Below are positions 1 through 7,710 of a DNA stretch of 25,041 bases, piece after piece (position 1 is the first letter of the stretch; each line of letters opens with the position of its first letter). The notes beneath the pieces are model-generated. The model was not told the origin of the DNA, did no database searches, and saw only the letters and a program-made list of their open reading frames with translations. The position numbers and the translations under genes were made by a program. Source of the DNA: Clostridia bacterium (GTDB lineage Bacteria > Bacillota > Clostridia > Christensenellales > Aristaeellaceae); NCBI GenBank assembly GCA_016296675.1, contig JAEDIV010000017.1:1-25041 (forward strand). Reading direction: 5' to 3'.

Positions 1-51
1 CTCTCCCAGAGGGAGAGCCAAGGGCCTGTACAAGCCTCTTTATGAGGTTTA
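1..51. other. Two small hairpins at window edge
   Basis: Positions 1-7 and 11-17 (CTCTCCC / GGGAGAG) are complementary around AGA. Positions 33-39 and 45-51 (AAGCCTC / GAGGTTT) form a second weak stem. No reading frame of note is seen. This is probably the tail of an intergenic region or repeat that starts outside the window. Confidence 0.3.
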
Positions 52-56
52 CTTAT

Positions 57-95
57 GAAAAGAGCTGCCGCGCACACCGCGCGGCAGCTCTTTTC
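57..95 (-). terminator. Intrinsic terminator of the padR operon
   Basis: A perfect 17-bp stem (57-73 with 79-95) closes a 5-base loop, ACACC. It lies directly after the stop of the MFS gene. The stem ends in an A/T run on both sides, so it could act in both directions. It marks the 3' end of the five-gene minus-strand operon. Confidence 0.85.
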
Positions 96-96
96 A

Positions 97-1335
97 TTAT
101 GCTTTCTTTATTTTCTTAAAATGCCTCATCGCCAATAAAAGAACGAATATGCCAAGGATTGGGAAAACCGCAGTTGCCACCATGCCGCATTTCATGCCGA
201 TCTGCTCGGTGGTGAGCGCAGTTTTTTCGCTGAGCGTTATGGCAAATTGGCTCAGAGCGACTTTATCCGTTACGATGCCCATGAGCTGCGGCGCGATGGA
301 CGCGCCGAGGTCGCCGCCGGCCGCCATCAAAGCATATGCCGAAACGCCGATGCCGGGGACGTTTTCCTCCATGAAAATGAGCGCGCCCGGCCAAAGCATG
401 GCAGTGAAGATTCCGGTCAGGATACAGGCAGCGAATACGACGGGAACAAAGTTCACAAGACCCGCCGTCAGATAGCAGACCGCCGCGCCGATCATGCCGA
501 TCATAAGCACGCGGGAAATGTGCTTTCCGTAAGCCGCGTAGGCGATACGGGTAAGCCCCAGCAGGATGGCAAAGCCCGCCATGCCGAGGATGTCGCCCAG
601 CGCCTTATCGATATTCAGCGATTTTTCCATAAACCCGCTCATCCAGTTGCACATGGTGTTTTCTGCGCAGCTTCCGAAGAAAATGCAGCCGACCAGAAGC
701 GCCATGGTGAGAACATGCTTTTTGCCTGTAGATTTCGCGTGCGCGTTTCCCTCGTTTTTCATCTCGGGCATGGGCGACAGAAAGAAAAGAACCGAGGGAA
801 GAATGGGAAGAAGCGCAAAAAACACGGTCAGCATCTGCCAGCGGCTCTGTCCGAAGATTTTTAAGAAGACCGTTGAAATCACAACCACGGTGAACACGCC
901 GAACGCATACAAAGAATGCGCGGCGCTCATGTCGCGCTCAGGCGTATCGGAGGGAATCGCCGCGATGACCGGGCTTAAAAGCACCTCGGAAAGACCGGCG
1001 GCGATAGAGAAAATCACCGTTCCGATCAAAAGACCCGCATACGTGTGTTCCGGGAAAAGAATCGGCGCGCCGGCGTAGAGAAGAAGCCCCAGGCACGTAA
1101 TAAGAGGCATGGTGCGCACAACTTTTTTAATATTAAAGTATTTCGTGAACGCGGTAAAGATGAGATCAATCGAAAGCTGCGTAACGAAATTGGTGAGCAC
1201 CAGCGTGCCCAGAAGCGTATAGGAAATCCCGTACAGCTCGCGAAACGTCACAAAAAGAAGCGGCGGCAGACTGAAAACGGAAGACATGGTAAAATACGCC
1301 GCGTGGCAGGCAAGCTTCGTTCTTTTGTAGCTCAT
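97..1335 (-). CDS. MFS transporter
   Basis: A 412-residue polytopic membrane protein of the Major Facilitator Superfamily, most like the FucP-type sugar permease branch. About twelve hydrophobic segments are visible in two halves, joined by a polar loop around residues 190-205. The open frame extends further upstream into the preceding gene, but the start at 1335 (MSYKRTK...) is chosen because AAAGGTG sits 6-7 bases before it and it begins 13 bases after the stop of the preceding gene. It is the last gene of the padR operon and follows a DUF4838 glycosidase-like gene, so uptake of a mono- or oligosaccharide released by that enzyme is a reasonable guess. The substrate cannot be read from sequence. 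Confidence 0.85.
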   Translation of the reverse strand: MSYKRTKLACHAAYFTMSSVFSLPPLLFVTFRELYGISYTLLGTLVLTNFVTQLSIDLIFTAFTKYFNIKKVVRTMPLITCLGLLLYAGAPILFPEHTYAGLLIGTVIFSIAAGLSEVLLSPVIAAIPSDTPERDMSAAHSLYAFGVFTVVVISTVFLKIFGQSRWQMLTVFFALLPILPSVLFFLSPMPEMKNEGNAHAKSTGKKHVLTMALLVGCIFFGSCAENTMCNWMSGFMEKSLNIDKALGDILGMAGFAILLGLTRIAYAAYGKHISRVLMIGMIGAAVCYLTAGLVNFVPVVFAACILTGIFTAMLWPGALIFMEENVPGIGVSAYALMAAGGDLGASIAPQLMGIVTDKVALSQFAITLSEKTALTTEQIGMKCGMVATAVFPILGIFVLLLAMRHFKKIKKA

Positions 1336-1348
1336 GTGTTTTTCACCT

Positions 1349-2272
1349 TTATTCAAACGCTGATATATCCACTTCCCCGTGTAGCGCCTCGTAATCCTCG
1401 CCCAGATAGCAGGCAAAGGAAGCGATATTGTCAAAGCCGAGCGCGGAATAGAAGGAAATGTCTTCCTTTATGAGCGCGCCGTCCGCTTTAAACGGCTTGG
1501 GCGGCTTTTTCCACGAAGAAAAATAGGAATTGTCCAACCAATATTCGAGAACACGCGCGTTTTTCCTGCCGAAGAAATTCAAAAGCGCATGAATATACTT
1601 ATCGTCCGCGCCCTGGGAGGCAAGACTTCTTTTCATGTCGCGTTCAATGGGCGCGTATTCAAGAAAAATACCTTCCTCCGGCAAAACCGCCTTCGGCGGA
1701 TGCATCGCCTGATAATACGCCAGATGCGAAACGCAGGCTTCGGGATGAACGCGCTTTAAGCGTTTCACAAGCGCGTTTTCAAAGATCAGCTGCTGATCGG
1801 AAAACGAATACGCCCTGCACTTTTCGCACCTGCATCCGCTGCCCTTCGCGTCGTCGTCCAGCCAGAAATAGAAATTCGGCTCGGACGCGTACAAATTTTC
1901 CGCCAGCTTTTCCGCATTTGTCAGCGCGATTTCCATGGCTTCGGGATTGGAAAAACAGAAATTGAGGCGCGGCGTGTGCGCCCCCGTTTCATCCATCCTG
2001 AAATATTCCGGGTGCTTTTTAAACAGCTCCCTCGGCACAAGAAAGCTCGCCGCGTGCATTTCGTATTCAATTTTGAGTCCCCGGGATACAGCATAATCCA
2101 GAAGCGCGCGGTATTCATCTGTTTTAAGAAGTGAAAGCATTTTTTCAATATGCCTGTGCGATTCCTCGCCGCCGACCGGGTGAAGGCCGAGTACGTCAAT
2201 GTTTGCGCTTGCCATGCGGTCAATCCATTTTTTCGAAAGCTCCTCGGGATGAATGAGCAGTCGCTTGATCAT
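1349..2272 (-). CDS. DUF4838-type glycosidase-like protein
   Basis: A 307-residue protein without a signal peptide, hence probably cytoplasmic. The central segment (about residues 140-215) has the hallmarks of DUF4838: an acidic stretch FWLDDDAKG, a CRCEKCRA cysteine cluster, then LAYYQAMHPP. DUF4838 proteins are TIM-barrel proteins related to alpha-glucuronidases and GH20, usually 600-800 residues with extra domains, so this is a short, barrel-only version. The acidic residues may be catalytic and the cysteines may bind metal (inference). Its GGAGG site (2280-2284) lies across the 3' end of the upstream DUF4097 gene, so the two are translationally close. Substrate unknown; a distant glycosidase or sugar-binding role is likely. 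Confidence 0.75.
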   Translation of the reverse strand: MIKRLLIHPEELSKKWIDRMASANIDVLGLHPVGGEESHRHIEKMLSLLKTDEYRALLDYAVSRGLKIEYEMHAASFLVPRELFKKHPEYFRMDETGAHTPRLNFCFSNPEAMEIALTNAEKLAENLYASEPNFYFWLDDDAKGSGCRCEKCRAYSFSDQQLIFENALVKRLKRVHPEACVSHLAYYQAMHPPKAVLPEEGIFLEYAPIERDMKRSLASQGADDKYIHALLNFFGRKNARVLEYWLDNSYFSSWKKPPKPFKADGALIKEDISFYSALGFDNIASFACYLGEDYEALHGEVDISAFE

Positions 2273-2275
2273 GAC

Positions 2276-3181
2276 TTATCCTCCGATTGAAATATCGATG
2301 TGCCCTGTGGTGGTGGTCGCCTGACACAGGCCGCCCGACTGCGTGTTCGGAACGCTTACATGCCCCGTCGTGGCTTTGGCCTCGAATCTCTTTTCCGTAA
2401 GAAACACTCCCTCGATATCGCCGGTCGTGGCTTTGAGATAAGCTTCGCCCGCGTCGCACCGGCGAAAGGAGATGTCGCCCGTGGTCACCTTGACGCTCAT
2501 AAGGTCTTTGATTTCGACATCCGTCAGCATCACGTCGCCCGTGGTCGATGCAATATCCAGATATTGAGACTGCGCACGGCAAATATCGATATCTCCCGTC
2601 GTCATCATCGAAACCAGCTCTTCCTGTACAACCGCATCCGTTATCATGATTTTCCCGGTGGTTCCCAAAGCGATCATTGTTTCCGCCTGAACGCCGGTTA
2701 CCACGATCTTTCCGGTGCTGGTATTTGCCTGGAGGGAACCGAAGGAAAAGCCCGGCACAATATTGATATCGCCCGTGCGTGTAAGAACATCTGCAGATTC
2801 ATATGCATCCTTGGGCAGATATACCGTAATGCTCACTTTGGCGTCGGCGAAGTTGAGCCTGTCCACCCACTTACGCATGTCCTTATCTGTAATTTCCAGC
2901 GTGTTTTCATCCACGCTTACCGTGTGGGGTATTTTTTCTATTTCGCGAACCTCGATTTTTGTTTTCCCGTCCCCGGCGCGCGCAAACGTCACATCGGATG
3001 TCAGAACACTTATGTGGATTTTATCAAAATCATCCTCAAATTCATACAGGGTCGTGATCAGCTGTCTGGAATACAGCTTTTCAATATCAAATCCCGCGCT
3101 GGCAAAAGTGGCAAGCAGGATTATCGCGCCCAAAAGAAGGCATACAAAACCGATGATTGCCCATTTTTTGGCGTTTTTCAT
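2276..3181 (-). CDS. DUF4097 beta-solenoid membrane-anchored protein
   Basis: A 301-residue protein: short N-terminus, one membrane segment (about 7-29), then an extracytoplasmic body. From residue 136 to the end there are nine repeats of 19-20 residues, each starting with TG(D/K/H)(I/V), the DUF4097 right-handed beta-solenoid signature. The start MKNAKKW at 3181 is chosen over an upstream in-frame start because it has AGAAGGAGG eight bases before it and overlaps the stop of the DUF1700 gene as ATGA. Known context: PadR, DUF1700/HAAS and DUF4097 genes travel together in Firmicutes, thought to sense or respond to envelope stress. The ligand is unknown. Confidence 0.88.
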   Translation of the reverse strand: MKNAKKWAIIGFVCLLLGAIILLATFASAGFDIEKLYSRQLITTLYEFEDDFDKIHISVLTSDVTFARAGDGKTKIEVREIEKIPHTVSVDENTLEITDKDMRKWVDRLNFADAKVSITVYLPKDAYESADVLTRTGDINIVPGFSFGSLQANTSTGKIVVTGVQAETMIALGTTGKIMITDAVVQEELVSMMTTGDIDICRAQSQYLDIASTTGDVMLTDVEIKDLMSVKVTTGDISFRRCDAGEAYLKATTGDIEGVFLTEKRFEAKATTGHVSVPNTQSGGLCQATTTTGHIDISIGG

Positions 3182-3795
3182 GTCGCGCTCCTCCTTCTGA
3201 AAACAATTTTTCCATAGGCTTTGCAGACGGCGCGAACTATGCGAAGCATCCATTTTCCAATCGGAACGCACAGAATCACCAGCCAGATGCAAAGGCCTGC
3301 GCATACAAAGGACAAGCCCAGCCAGATCCAAAGATCAATCTTCAGACTGCCGAAAGCGCAAAGCACCGAAGCGATAAGTCCCGCAGCAGCCGCGGCGCCC
3401 AGCGCAAGCGCAGAAGCATACAGTGAAATCAAAACGGAAAACATGACCGCAAACAAGGAAATCATTACAGCTCCCGCAGAAACCGCAAGCGCAAAGACCA
3501 CCGCCGCCGCCGCAATCAAAAGAGAAAGCCAAATGGGCGAACCCAAAGCGATCAGTATCTTTTCGCCTGTGCTCAAAGGTCTTCTGTCCTTCTTCTTCTC
3601 GCCCAATTCCATCCGGATTTCCTCTGCGATCTGAACGGGATCGCCGATGGCCTGTATCGCTTCCTTTTCCGAAAGCCCCTCCTCCACGCGGTCGTCGATC
3701 ATTTCAGAATAAAACGCGAGGCGGCTTTGGATTTCAGACGGGGAGCAGCCCCAAAGCGCCCGTTTGAGCCTCAAAAGAAATTTGCTTTTATTCAT
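3178..3795 (-). CDS. DUF1700 / HAAS-domain membrane protein
   Basis: A 205-residue protein. Residues 1-65 match the HAAS/DUF1700 signature: MNKSKFLLRLKRAL, then SRLAFYSEMIDDRVEEGLSE and EAIQAIGDP. These are helices found as membrane-sensor partners of PadR regulators. Three to four hydrophobic segments follow (about 75-200), and the tail is basic. It overlaps padR by 8 bases and the DUF4097 gene by 4 bases (ATGA), so the three are translationally coupled. Its likely role is to link the extracytoplasmic DUF4097 solenoid to the cytoplasmic PadR; this is inferred from family context. Confidence 0.9.
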   Translation of the reverse strand: MNKSKFLLRLKRALWGCSPSEIQSRLAFYSEMIDDRVEEGLSEKEAIQAIGDPVQIAEEIRMELGEKKKDRRPLSTGEKILIALGSPIWLSLLIAAAAVVFALAVSAGAVMISLFAVMFSVLISLYASALALGAAAAAGLIASVLCAFGSLKIDLWIWLGLSFVCAGLCIWLVILCVPIGKWMLRIVRAVCKAYGKIVFRRRSAT

Positions 3796-4108
3796 CCTGC
3801 GTGTCCTCCTTGACGATAAACCGGTAAATAGACATAATTTCGTTCCATTCTTCCCTGAATTCCGCGATTCTTAAAAGCCCCGCATCGGTAATCGAATAGT
3901 ATTTCCGAAGCCGGCCGCCATGCTCCGCCGTTCGAACGGTCAGCATTTCGGCGGTTTCCAGTCTCTTCAGAATCGTATAAAGCGTCGATTCCGAAAGCTC
4001 CACATACGGCCTTAAATCCTTGATGATCTGATATCCGTACGATGGCGCATCCTTGATCGCCTTAAGCACGCAGACGTCAAGCAGTCCACGCTTCAGCTGT
4101 ATATCCAT
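3788..4108 (-). CDS. PadR family transcriptional regulator
   Basis: A 106-residue winged-helix repressor. The N-terminus LKRGLLDVCVLKAI, the segment SYGYQIIKDL, and the recognition/wing region STLYTILKRLE followed by LRKYYSIT are typical of PadR-like proteins (PF03551). The short C-terminal helix is the dimerisation arm of the small PadR subfamily. It is the first gene of the operon, with ATG at 4108 and GGAGGT six bases upstream. A 17-bp palindrome overlaps its own -10 box, so autorepression of the whole operon is likely. Confidence 0.93.
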   Translation of the reverse strand: MDIQLKRGLLDVCVLKAIKDAPSYGYQIIKDLRPYVELSESTLYTILKRLETAEMLTVRTAEHGGRLRKYYSITDAGLLRIAEFREEWNEIMSIYRFIVKEDTQDE

Positions 4109-4125
4109 ACGATACCTCCTTATGT

Positions 4126-4161
4126 GTGATACATCATATCACGAAGTATTGAGATTGTCAA
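4126..4161 (-). promoter_or_regulatory. padR operon promoter with palindromic operator
   Basis: On the minus strand TTGACA (4156-4161) is 17 bases from TATGAT (4133-4138), almost exact sigma-A consensus. The sequence GTGATACATCATATCAC (4126-4142) is an inverted repeat GTGATA-N5-TATCAC covering the -10 and start site. Its position suits a PadR autorepressor; binding is inferred. Confidence 0.85.
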
Positions 4162-4172
4162 GACAATAAAAA

Positions 4173-4206
4173 TCACCCGGCTTCGCATTTTTGCAAAGCC
4201 GGGCTG
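4173..4206 (-). terminator. Intrinsic terminator after the AlbA_2 operon
   Basis: A 12-bp stem with one mismatch (4176-4187 with 4192-4203) closes a TTTT loop. On the minus strand it is followed by a T-rich tract. It ends the operon whose last gene stops at 4246 and insulates the padR promoter. Confidence 0.8.
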
Positions 4207-4245
4207 ACAATATGTTCATTTTTTCATTTGCTCATGAAACTCCTC

Positions 4246-4683
4246 TCACGGCTCCATTAAAGGCGCAAGCGAGAAATCCTCCTGTCTTTCGTATACAATC
4301 CATGTTCCGTTCTGAAATTCATAGCGGTAATAACCAAATGACATGTTGACACAAAAATCCTTTGTTCCTTCAAACCAGCCATACACAAGCGGTTCGCGCG
4401 TATCAAAAGGAATTTCCTTAACCGTGTACACCACCTGATGATCCATCTCGTTTCCGCTTTCATCTGCAATCTGAACAACCGAAAGCGCAGCATACCGATC
4501 ATCCTCACTGCGCATTTCAACCAGTTTATAGGTGCCACTGTCATCAAGTACATTTGTTTCAACGTCGGTATACGAAAGCTTTAGTTCATATCCGAATTTG
4601 TCCATGAAAAAAACAAAACCGAAACAGATTAATACAAAGATTCCCAGACATGCAGCAAGCAGTTTAATGCCTTTCATGAACAT
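4246..4683 (-). CDS. Small membrane-anchored hypothetical protein
   Basis: About 145 residues: a lysine-containing N-terminus, one hydrophobic segment (about 5-25, rich in Leu/Phe/Cys), then a polar domain of about 115 residues with several Tyr/Phe-rich strands. No family is recognised. A cysteine within the hydrophobic segment is not in a clear lipobox, so a membrane anchor is preferred over a lipoprotein. The start is uncertain: GTG at 4695 would overlap the preceding stop, while ATG at 4683 or 4677 both follow GAGGGA at a usable distance; 4683 is given. It directly follows the DUF2695-tailed gene and is the last gene of the AlbA_2 operon. Confidence 0.65.
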   Translation of the reverse strand: MFMKGIKLLAACLGIFVLICFGFVFFMDKFGYELKLSYTDVETNVLDDSGTYKLVEMRSEDDRYAALSVVQIADESGNEMDHQVVYTVKEIPFDTREPLVYGWFEGTKDFCVNMSFGYYRYEFQNGTWIVYERQEDFSLAPLMEP

Positions 4684-4691
4684 CTCTTCCC

Positions 4692-6071
4692 TCACTCCAG
4701 CTCATAGTCTTCATAGCAGTTCATCAGTACTTCACAGTCGCAAAAGCCGCCCATGCTGTGAATCTCATTAAGCGCTGATTCATAAAGCTCCGGGGAAAGG
4801 AAGTCCTTCAGAAAAATTTCCGTGTATTTCAGCGTATGATCGCATCCGGCTTCGTTCAATCGACTTCCCACATAGCTGAAAAGCCCGGAGACCTGCTCGT
4901 AATTCAACACCTTGTCTTCCTGTGCCTTCAGGATTTTTTTGCTCAGCCTGTTTGCTTTGGCTGCATCCACCTGCACGGCGTCCTGAATGGTCTTTGGCAT
5001 GTCATAACAGATCCGGTACTGAACCGTATTAAGAGCATCATAGACTGTAACATACACATTGTACGCTTCCAGCACAGGAGATGCACAGCGCAACCGCATA
5101 AGCGTCGTTCTGCCGGTAAACAGACAAATCATCCTTCCGGATTCTTTGTGAAGGATCCGGACAAAACATTCTTCCGCCAGATGATCCATAAAACGTTGAA
5201 TACTTGTATTGCCCGTCGGATCATATTCAAGAATGCCGATCATCACACCGTACTTACTGAGTTCCTTGCGTGTAGCGGCAATTTTCTTTGGCAGAAGCAG
5301 ACCCATTACGGCTTCTTCATTGATTTGAATGCGGCTGTTCAGACGAATGCGATATCCTTCCTCCCAGTATTTTGAAACGCAATCGGCAAGTATATCGGTA
5401 AGCACAGTCTGTATCAAGGTATTTTTGTCAGAATAGAGAAACAGGGTTCGCCCATTTTCATCATCGAGAATCGTGCCTGATGTATAGGCAAGCTTCAGAT
5501 GATATTTGATATCATCCATCAGGCTGTCCGCATTCTTCGAAGCATAGCCATATCTGCCCCAGAAAAATCCAAAGCTTTCCAGTTCATTGACAAAGCTGCG
5601 CGGAGAATTTCTGGTTTCCCAGCGATACGGACAGAAGCCGTCCAGCGTGATCTCATCGAAATGCCCGGCCAGACTGCTGTCATTTTTGTTCAGGATCCCG
5701 AATCCCCGGCATCCTTCGCAGTGCTTCGAGACCTGTTCACGAAGCCGATCGTTGTATTCCTTCTGTGTGAGCAGTTCAATTTGTACCGGATACACTTCTT
5801 CTGGATACTCAAAAATGACGGTTTCCGGCTCCTTCAGGTAATCCGAAATAAAATAGGGAGCAATGCAGACACCAAGCTCATACAGGCCAGGTTCTGTTTC
5901 GCTTTTTTCGCTCAATTCAATTGCCTGGACAGATGCAAATCTTCCATTCTTTACTGCTGTATCCAATTGTGCATGGATGTCTGTTTCCTCAACAGGCAAA
6001 TAATACTGTCCGATGTAAAACAGAGCCTGATATGTGCCGCTGGGAAAGGTAGTATGTTTTATGATATTCAT
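4692..6071 (-). CDS. Large hypothetical protein with C-terminal DUF2695
   Basis: A 459-residue soluble protein. The last 60 or so residues match DUF2695: EAGCDHTLKYTEIFL followed by MGGFCDCEVLMNC; the conserved Cys/His residues suggest a small metal-binding or redox fold. DUF2695 proteins are normally about 80-120 residues, so roughly 400 unassigned residues precede it. These include CEGCRGFG near residue 140 and a region around 145-190 rich in aromatic residues (FCPYRWE, FGFFWGRYGY). I recognise no fold for this part. The ATG at 6071 follows GGAGG by 8 bases and the gene lies 17 bases after the AlbA_2 gene, so they are co-transcribed. Function unknown. Confidence 0.75.
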   Translation of the reverse strand: MNIIKHTTFPSGTYQALFYIGQYYLPVEETDIHAQLDTAVKNGRFASVQAIELSEKSETEPGLYELGVCIAPYFISDYLKEPETVIFEYPEEVYPVQIELLTQKEYNDRLREQVSKHCEGCRGFGILNKNDSSLAGHFDEITLDGFCPYRWETRNSPRSFVNELESFGFFWGRYGYASKNADSLMDDIKYHLKLAYTSGTILDDENGRTLFLYSDKNTLIQTVLTDILADCVSKYWEEGYRIRLNSRIQINEEAVMGLLLPKKIAATRKELSKYGVMIGILEYDPTGNTSIQRFMDHLAEECFVRILHKESGRMICLFTGRTTLMRLRCASPVLEAYNVYVTVYDALNTVQYRICYDMPKTIQDAVQVDAAKANRLSKKILKAQEDKVLNYEQVSGLFSYVGSRLNEAGCDHTLKYTEIFLKDFLSPELYESALNEIHSMGGFCDCEVLMNCYEDYELE

Positions 6072-6088
6072 CGTAAAATCCTCCGCAA

Positions 6089-7555
6089 CTATTCATCCAG
6101 GGTTTCCTGCATCATTTTCGTATAGTATTTCTGAAACTTACTTTTGGGCTTATCCGGCAGAGCCAGTGTTATTTTTCCATCACGAATTAACGGTTTTATT
6201 GTTTTATTCATAAGATATTCGATCGTTACTTCCGAAAAACGCGTTTCCAGTTCCTTTCTGGATCGAGGAACAGCACAATACCTAAGCACCTGTTCAGAAA
6301 GATCATATTCTCCGATGTCTTTGCTTTTATCTGATCTTCTGTTGTACAGTGTTGCTTTGAATACGCCGCGATAAACTTCAAAAACAGGTGCAGGCAACTG
6401 TGCTTCTTTCATTAAACGCCGAACGGTCGGTATTCCGGAAAAGCGGTTTTCTGCTTCAGCCAGCACTTCCATTCCCACTGCAATAAAGGGATTTCTCGTT
6501 TCTGCAGACATCCTCCCGAGCATATCCGAAGTCATTCGTCCATACAACCCACCCGGATTTTCGATTTCCAATCGATCGCGGAACAACCTGAGCATAATCG
6601 GCGTTGTTTCCGTATGAAAGCTGTAATCTCTGTGAATGAGTGCGTTGAGTATAAGTTCGCGCACTGCAACCGGAGGATACATCGGCCAATCCTCTCTTTT
6701 TCCGGTTACAGGGTCAATAATGGTTGCAACAGGCGTATTCCTCTTTATAAACGCCATTGCACCATCAAGCATTTGAGGAAGTGTGCCCTCAATTCTCTCA
6801 TTATCTATAAATCGCGCTCCGTAGTTAGATAAATCTCCGATTTCGGTTCCCTGAACTGCAATTGCTGTAATGCACAATTGCGGAAAATTCGCCTGTGGAT
6901 AAAGCCCCAGAAGGAGATTTCCTGCCAACGTGCTTTGCCCGTTCTGATCGACAATTCCCTGAAGCTTCAGGATTTCCTGAGTATCCATTTTAGAAAGATT
7001 GCGCTTTTTTTGTTTGACTACGATAAAGTATTCATCTAACAGCTTTTTATCCAGCTGTCCCAGCTCCGGTCGCGGATTTGTTCTCAGCTCGTCCTGCGTT
7101 CTGCGTTTGAATGCTTCATAACTATACACTTCATATTCCGTCATCGGCAAATCCTGTTCTCCTACGCGAACATACGACCCTTTCAAACGCCCTTTTCCCG
7201 TATAAAAACATGGCTTCTGATCAAGCTCCACTTCTTGAATCTCCGCAGCTACAATCCATTTTTCTTCATATTTTGCCACCGTATAAAGCGGACGCAAAAC
7301 CGGTTCCATTTGTTGACACTGATTGGTAATCTGAATCATCAGGTCATCTGTATCATATACTCCGCAGATTTCGAATCCGTTCTTTTCATCAATACCGAAA
7401 AGAATAGTCCCGCCTCCGCTTTGATTGGCAAAACTCGAAAGCGAATCCAAAACCTTAGGACAGCCTTTCTCTGCTGCTTTCACTTCAATTTCGGGAAGCT
7501 CGGAATGAATTGCCTTTATTTTTTCCACAAGACTGATCACATCGCGTTCAAGCAT
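6089..7555 (-). CDS. AlbA_2 / RecG-like HATPase protein
   Basis: A 488-residue protein of the COG2865 type. The N-terminal AlbA_2 (Schlafen-like) domain, about residues 15-140, shows ELPEIEVKAAE and the strand-loop SSFANQSGGGTILFGIDE. Around residues 295-340 comes a GHKL/HATPase_c_4 motif, RELILNALIHRDYS, then RLEIENPGGLYG. A winged-helix C-terminus follows (RSRKELETRFSEVTIEYLM). Such proteins are putative ATP-dependent DNA- or RNA-binding regulators, often found in accessory or defence regions. The start at 7555 (MLERD) is preferred to GTG at 7564 because GAGGTG lies at good spacing before it. First gene of a three-gene operon with its own promoter. Confidence 0.88.
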   Translation of the reverse strand: MLERDVISLVEKIKAIHSELPEIEVKAAEKGCPKVLDSLSSFANQSGGGTILFGIDEKNGFEICGVYDTDDLMIQITNQCQQMEPVLRPLYTVAKYEEKWIVAAEIQEVELDQKPCFYTGKGRLKGSYVRVGEQDLPMTEYEVYSYEAFKRRTQDELRTNPRPELGQLDKKLLDEYFIVVKQKKRNLSKMDTQEILKLQGIVDQNGQSTLAGNLLLGLYPQANFPQLCITAIAVQGTEIGDLSNYGARFIDNERIEGTLPQMLDGAMAFIKRNTPVATIIDPVTGKREDWPMYPPVAVRELILNALIHRDYSFHTETTPIMLRLFRDRLEIENPGGLYGRMTSDMLGRMSAETRNPFIAVGMEVLAEAENRFSGIPTVRRLMKEAQLPAPVFEVYRGVFKATLYNRRSDKSKDIGEYDLSEQVLRYCAVPRSRKELETRFSEVTIEYLMNKTIKPLIRDGKITLALPDKPKSKFQKYYTKMMQETLDE

Positions 7556-7573
7556 ACCTTTCACCTCAGCAAA

Positions 7574-7603
7574 AGAATATCACACTTTATCCGACTGTGT
7601 CAA
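7574..7603 (-). promoter_or_regulatory. Promoter of the AlbA_2 operon
   Basis: Minus strand TTGACA (7598-7603), 18-base spacer, TATTCT (7574-7579). It lies about 20 bases before the chosen start codon, so the 5' leader is very short. No other promoter-like sequence is seen inside the operon. Confidence 0.75.
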
Positions 7604-7667
7604 TATTTTATGTAATCAATTCTTATTTTATGTGAATTTCCTTATTTTTATCCGAATTTTGTCCGAC
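7586..7667 (-). repeat. Three related decamers upstream of the AlbA_2 gene
   Basis: Plus-strand decamers TTTATCCGAC (7586-7595), TTTATCCGAA (7647-7656) and TTTGTCCGAC (7658-7667). The first lies in the spacer of the promoter; the other two are 11 bases apart, one helical turn. They sit in AT-rich sequence with loosely 20-base-periodic TATTTTATGT-like segments. They could be regulator sites; no known regulator is recognised. Confidence 0.35.
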
Positions 7668-7682
7668 AATCGTATAAAATCA

Positions 7683-7704
7683 GGCGGCAGAATCTTCTGC
7701 CGCC
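7683..7704 (-). terminator. Intrinsic terminator after the DHHW gene
   Basis: A perfect 10-bp stem (GGCGGCAGAA 7683-7692 with 7695-7704) and a two-base gap that implies a slightly opened loop. On the minus strand it is followed by TGATTTTATA. It lies just after the stop at 7711. Confidence 0.78.
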
Positions 7705-7710
7705 CGAAAT

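Noticed and set aside
247..864. Long plus-strand frames opposite the MFS gene
   Set aside because: Arg/His/Ala-rich shadow translations of the real minus-strand gene; no domain and no ribosome site.
7601..7660. Three 20-base tandem repeats upstream of the AlbA_2 promoter
   Set aside because: Similarity is confined to AT-rich TATTTTA/GAATTT runs and breaks down in the third unit; only the TCCGA-containing decamers are kept as a tentative feature.
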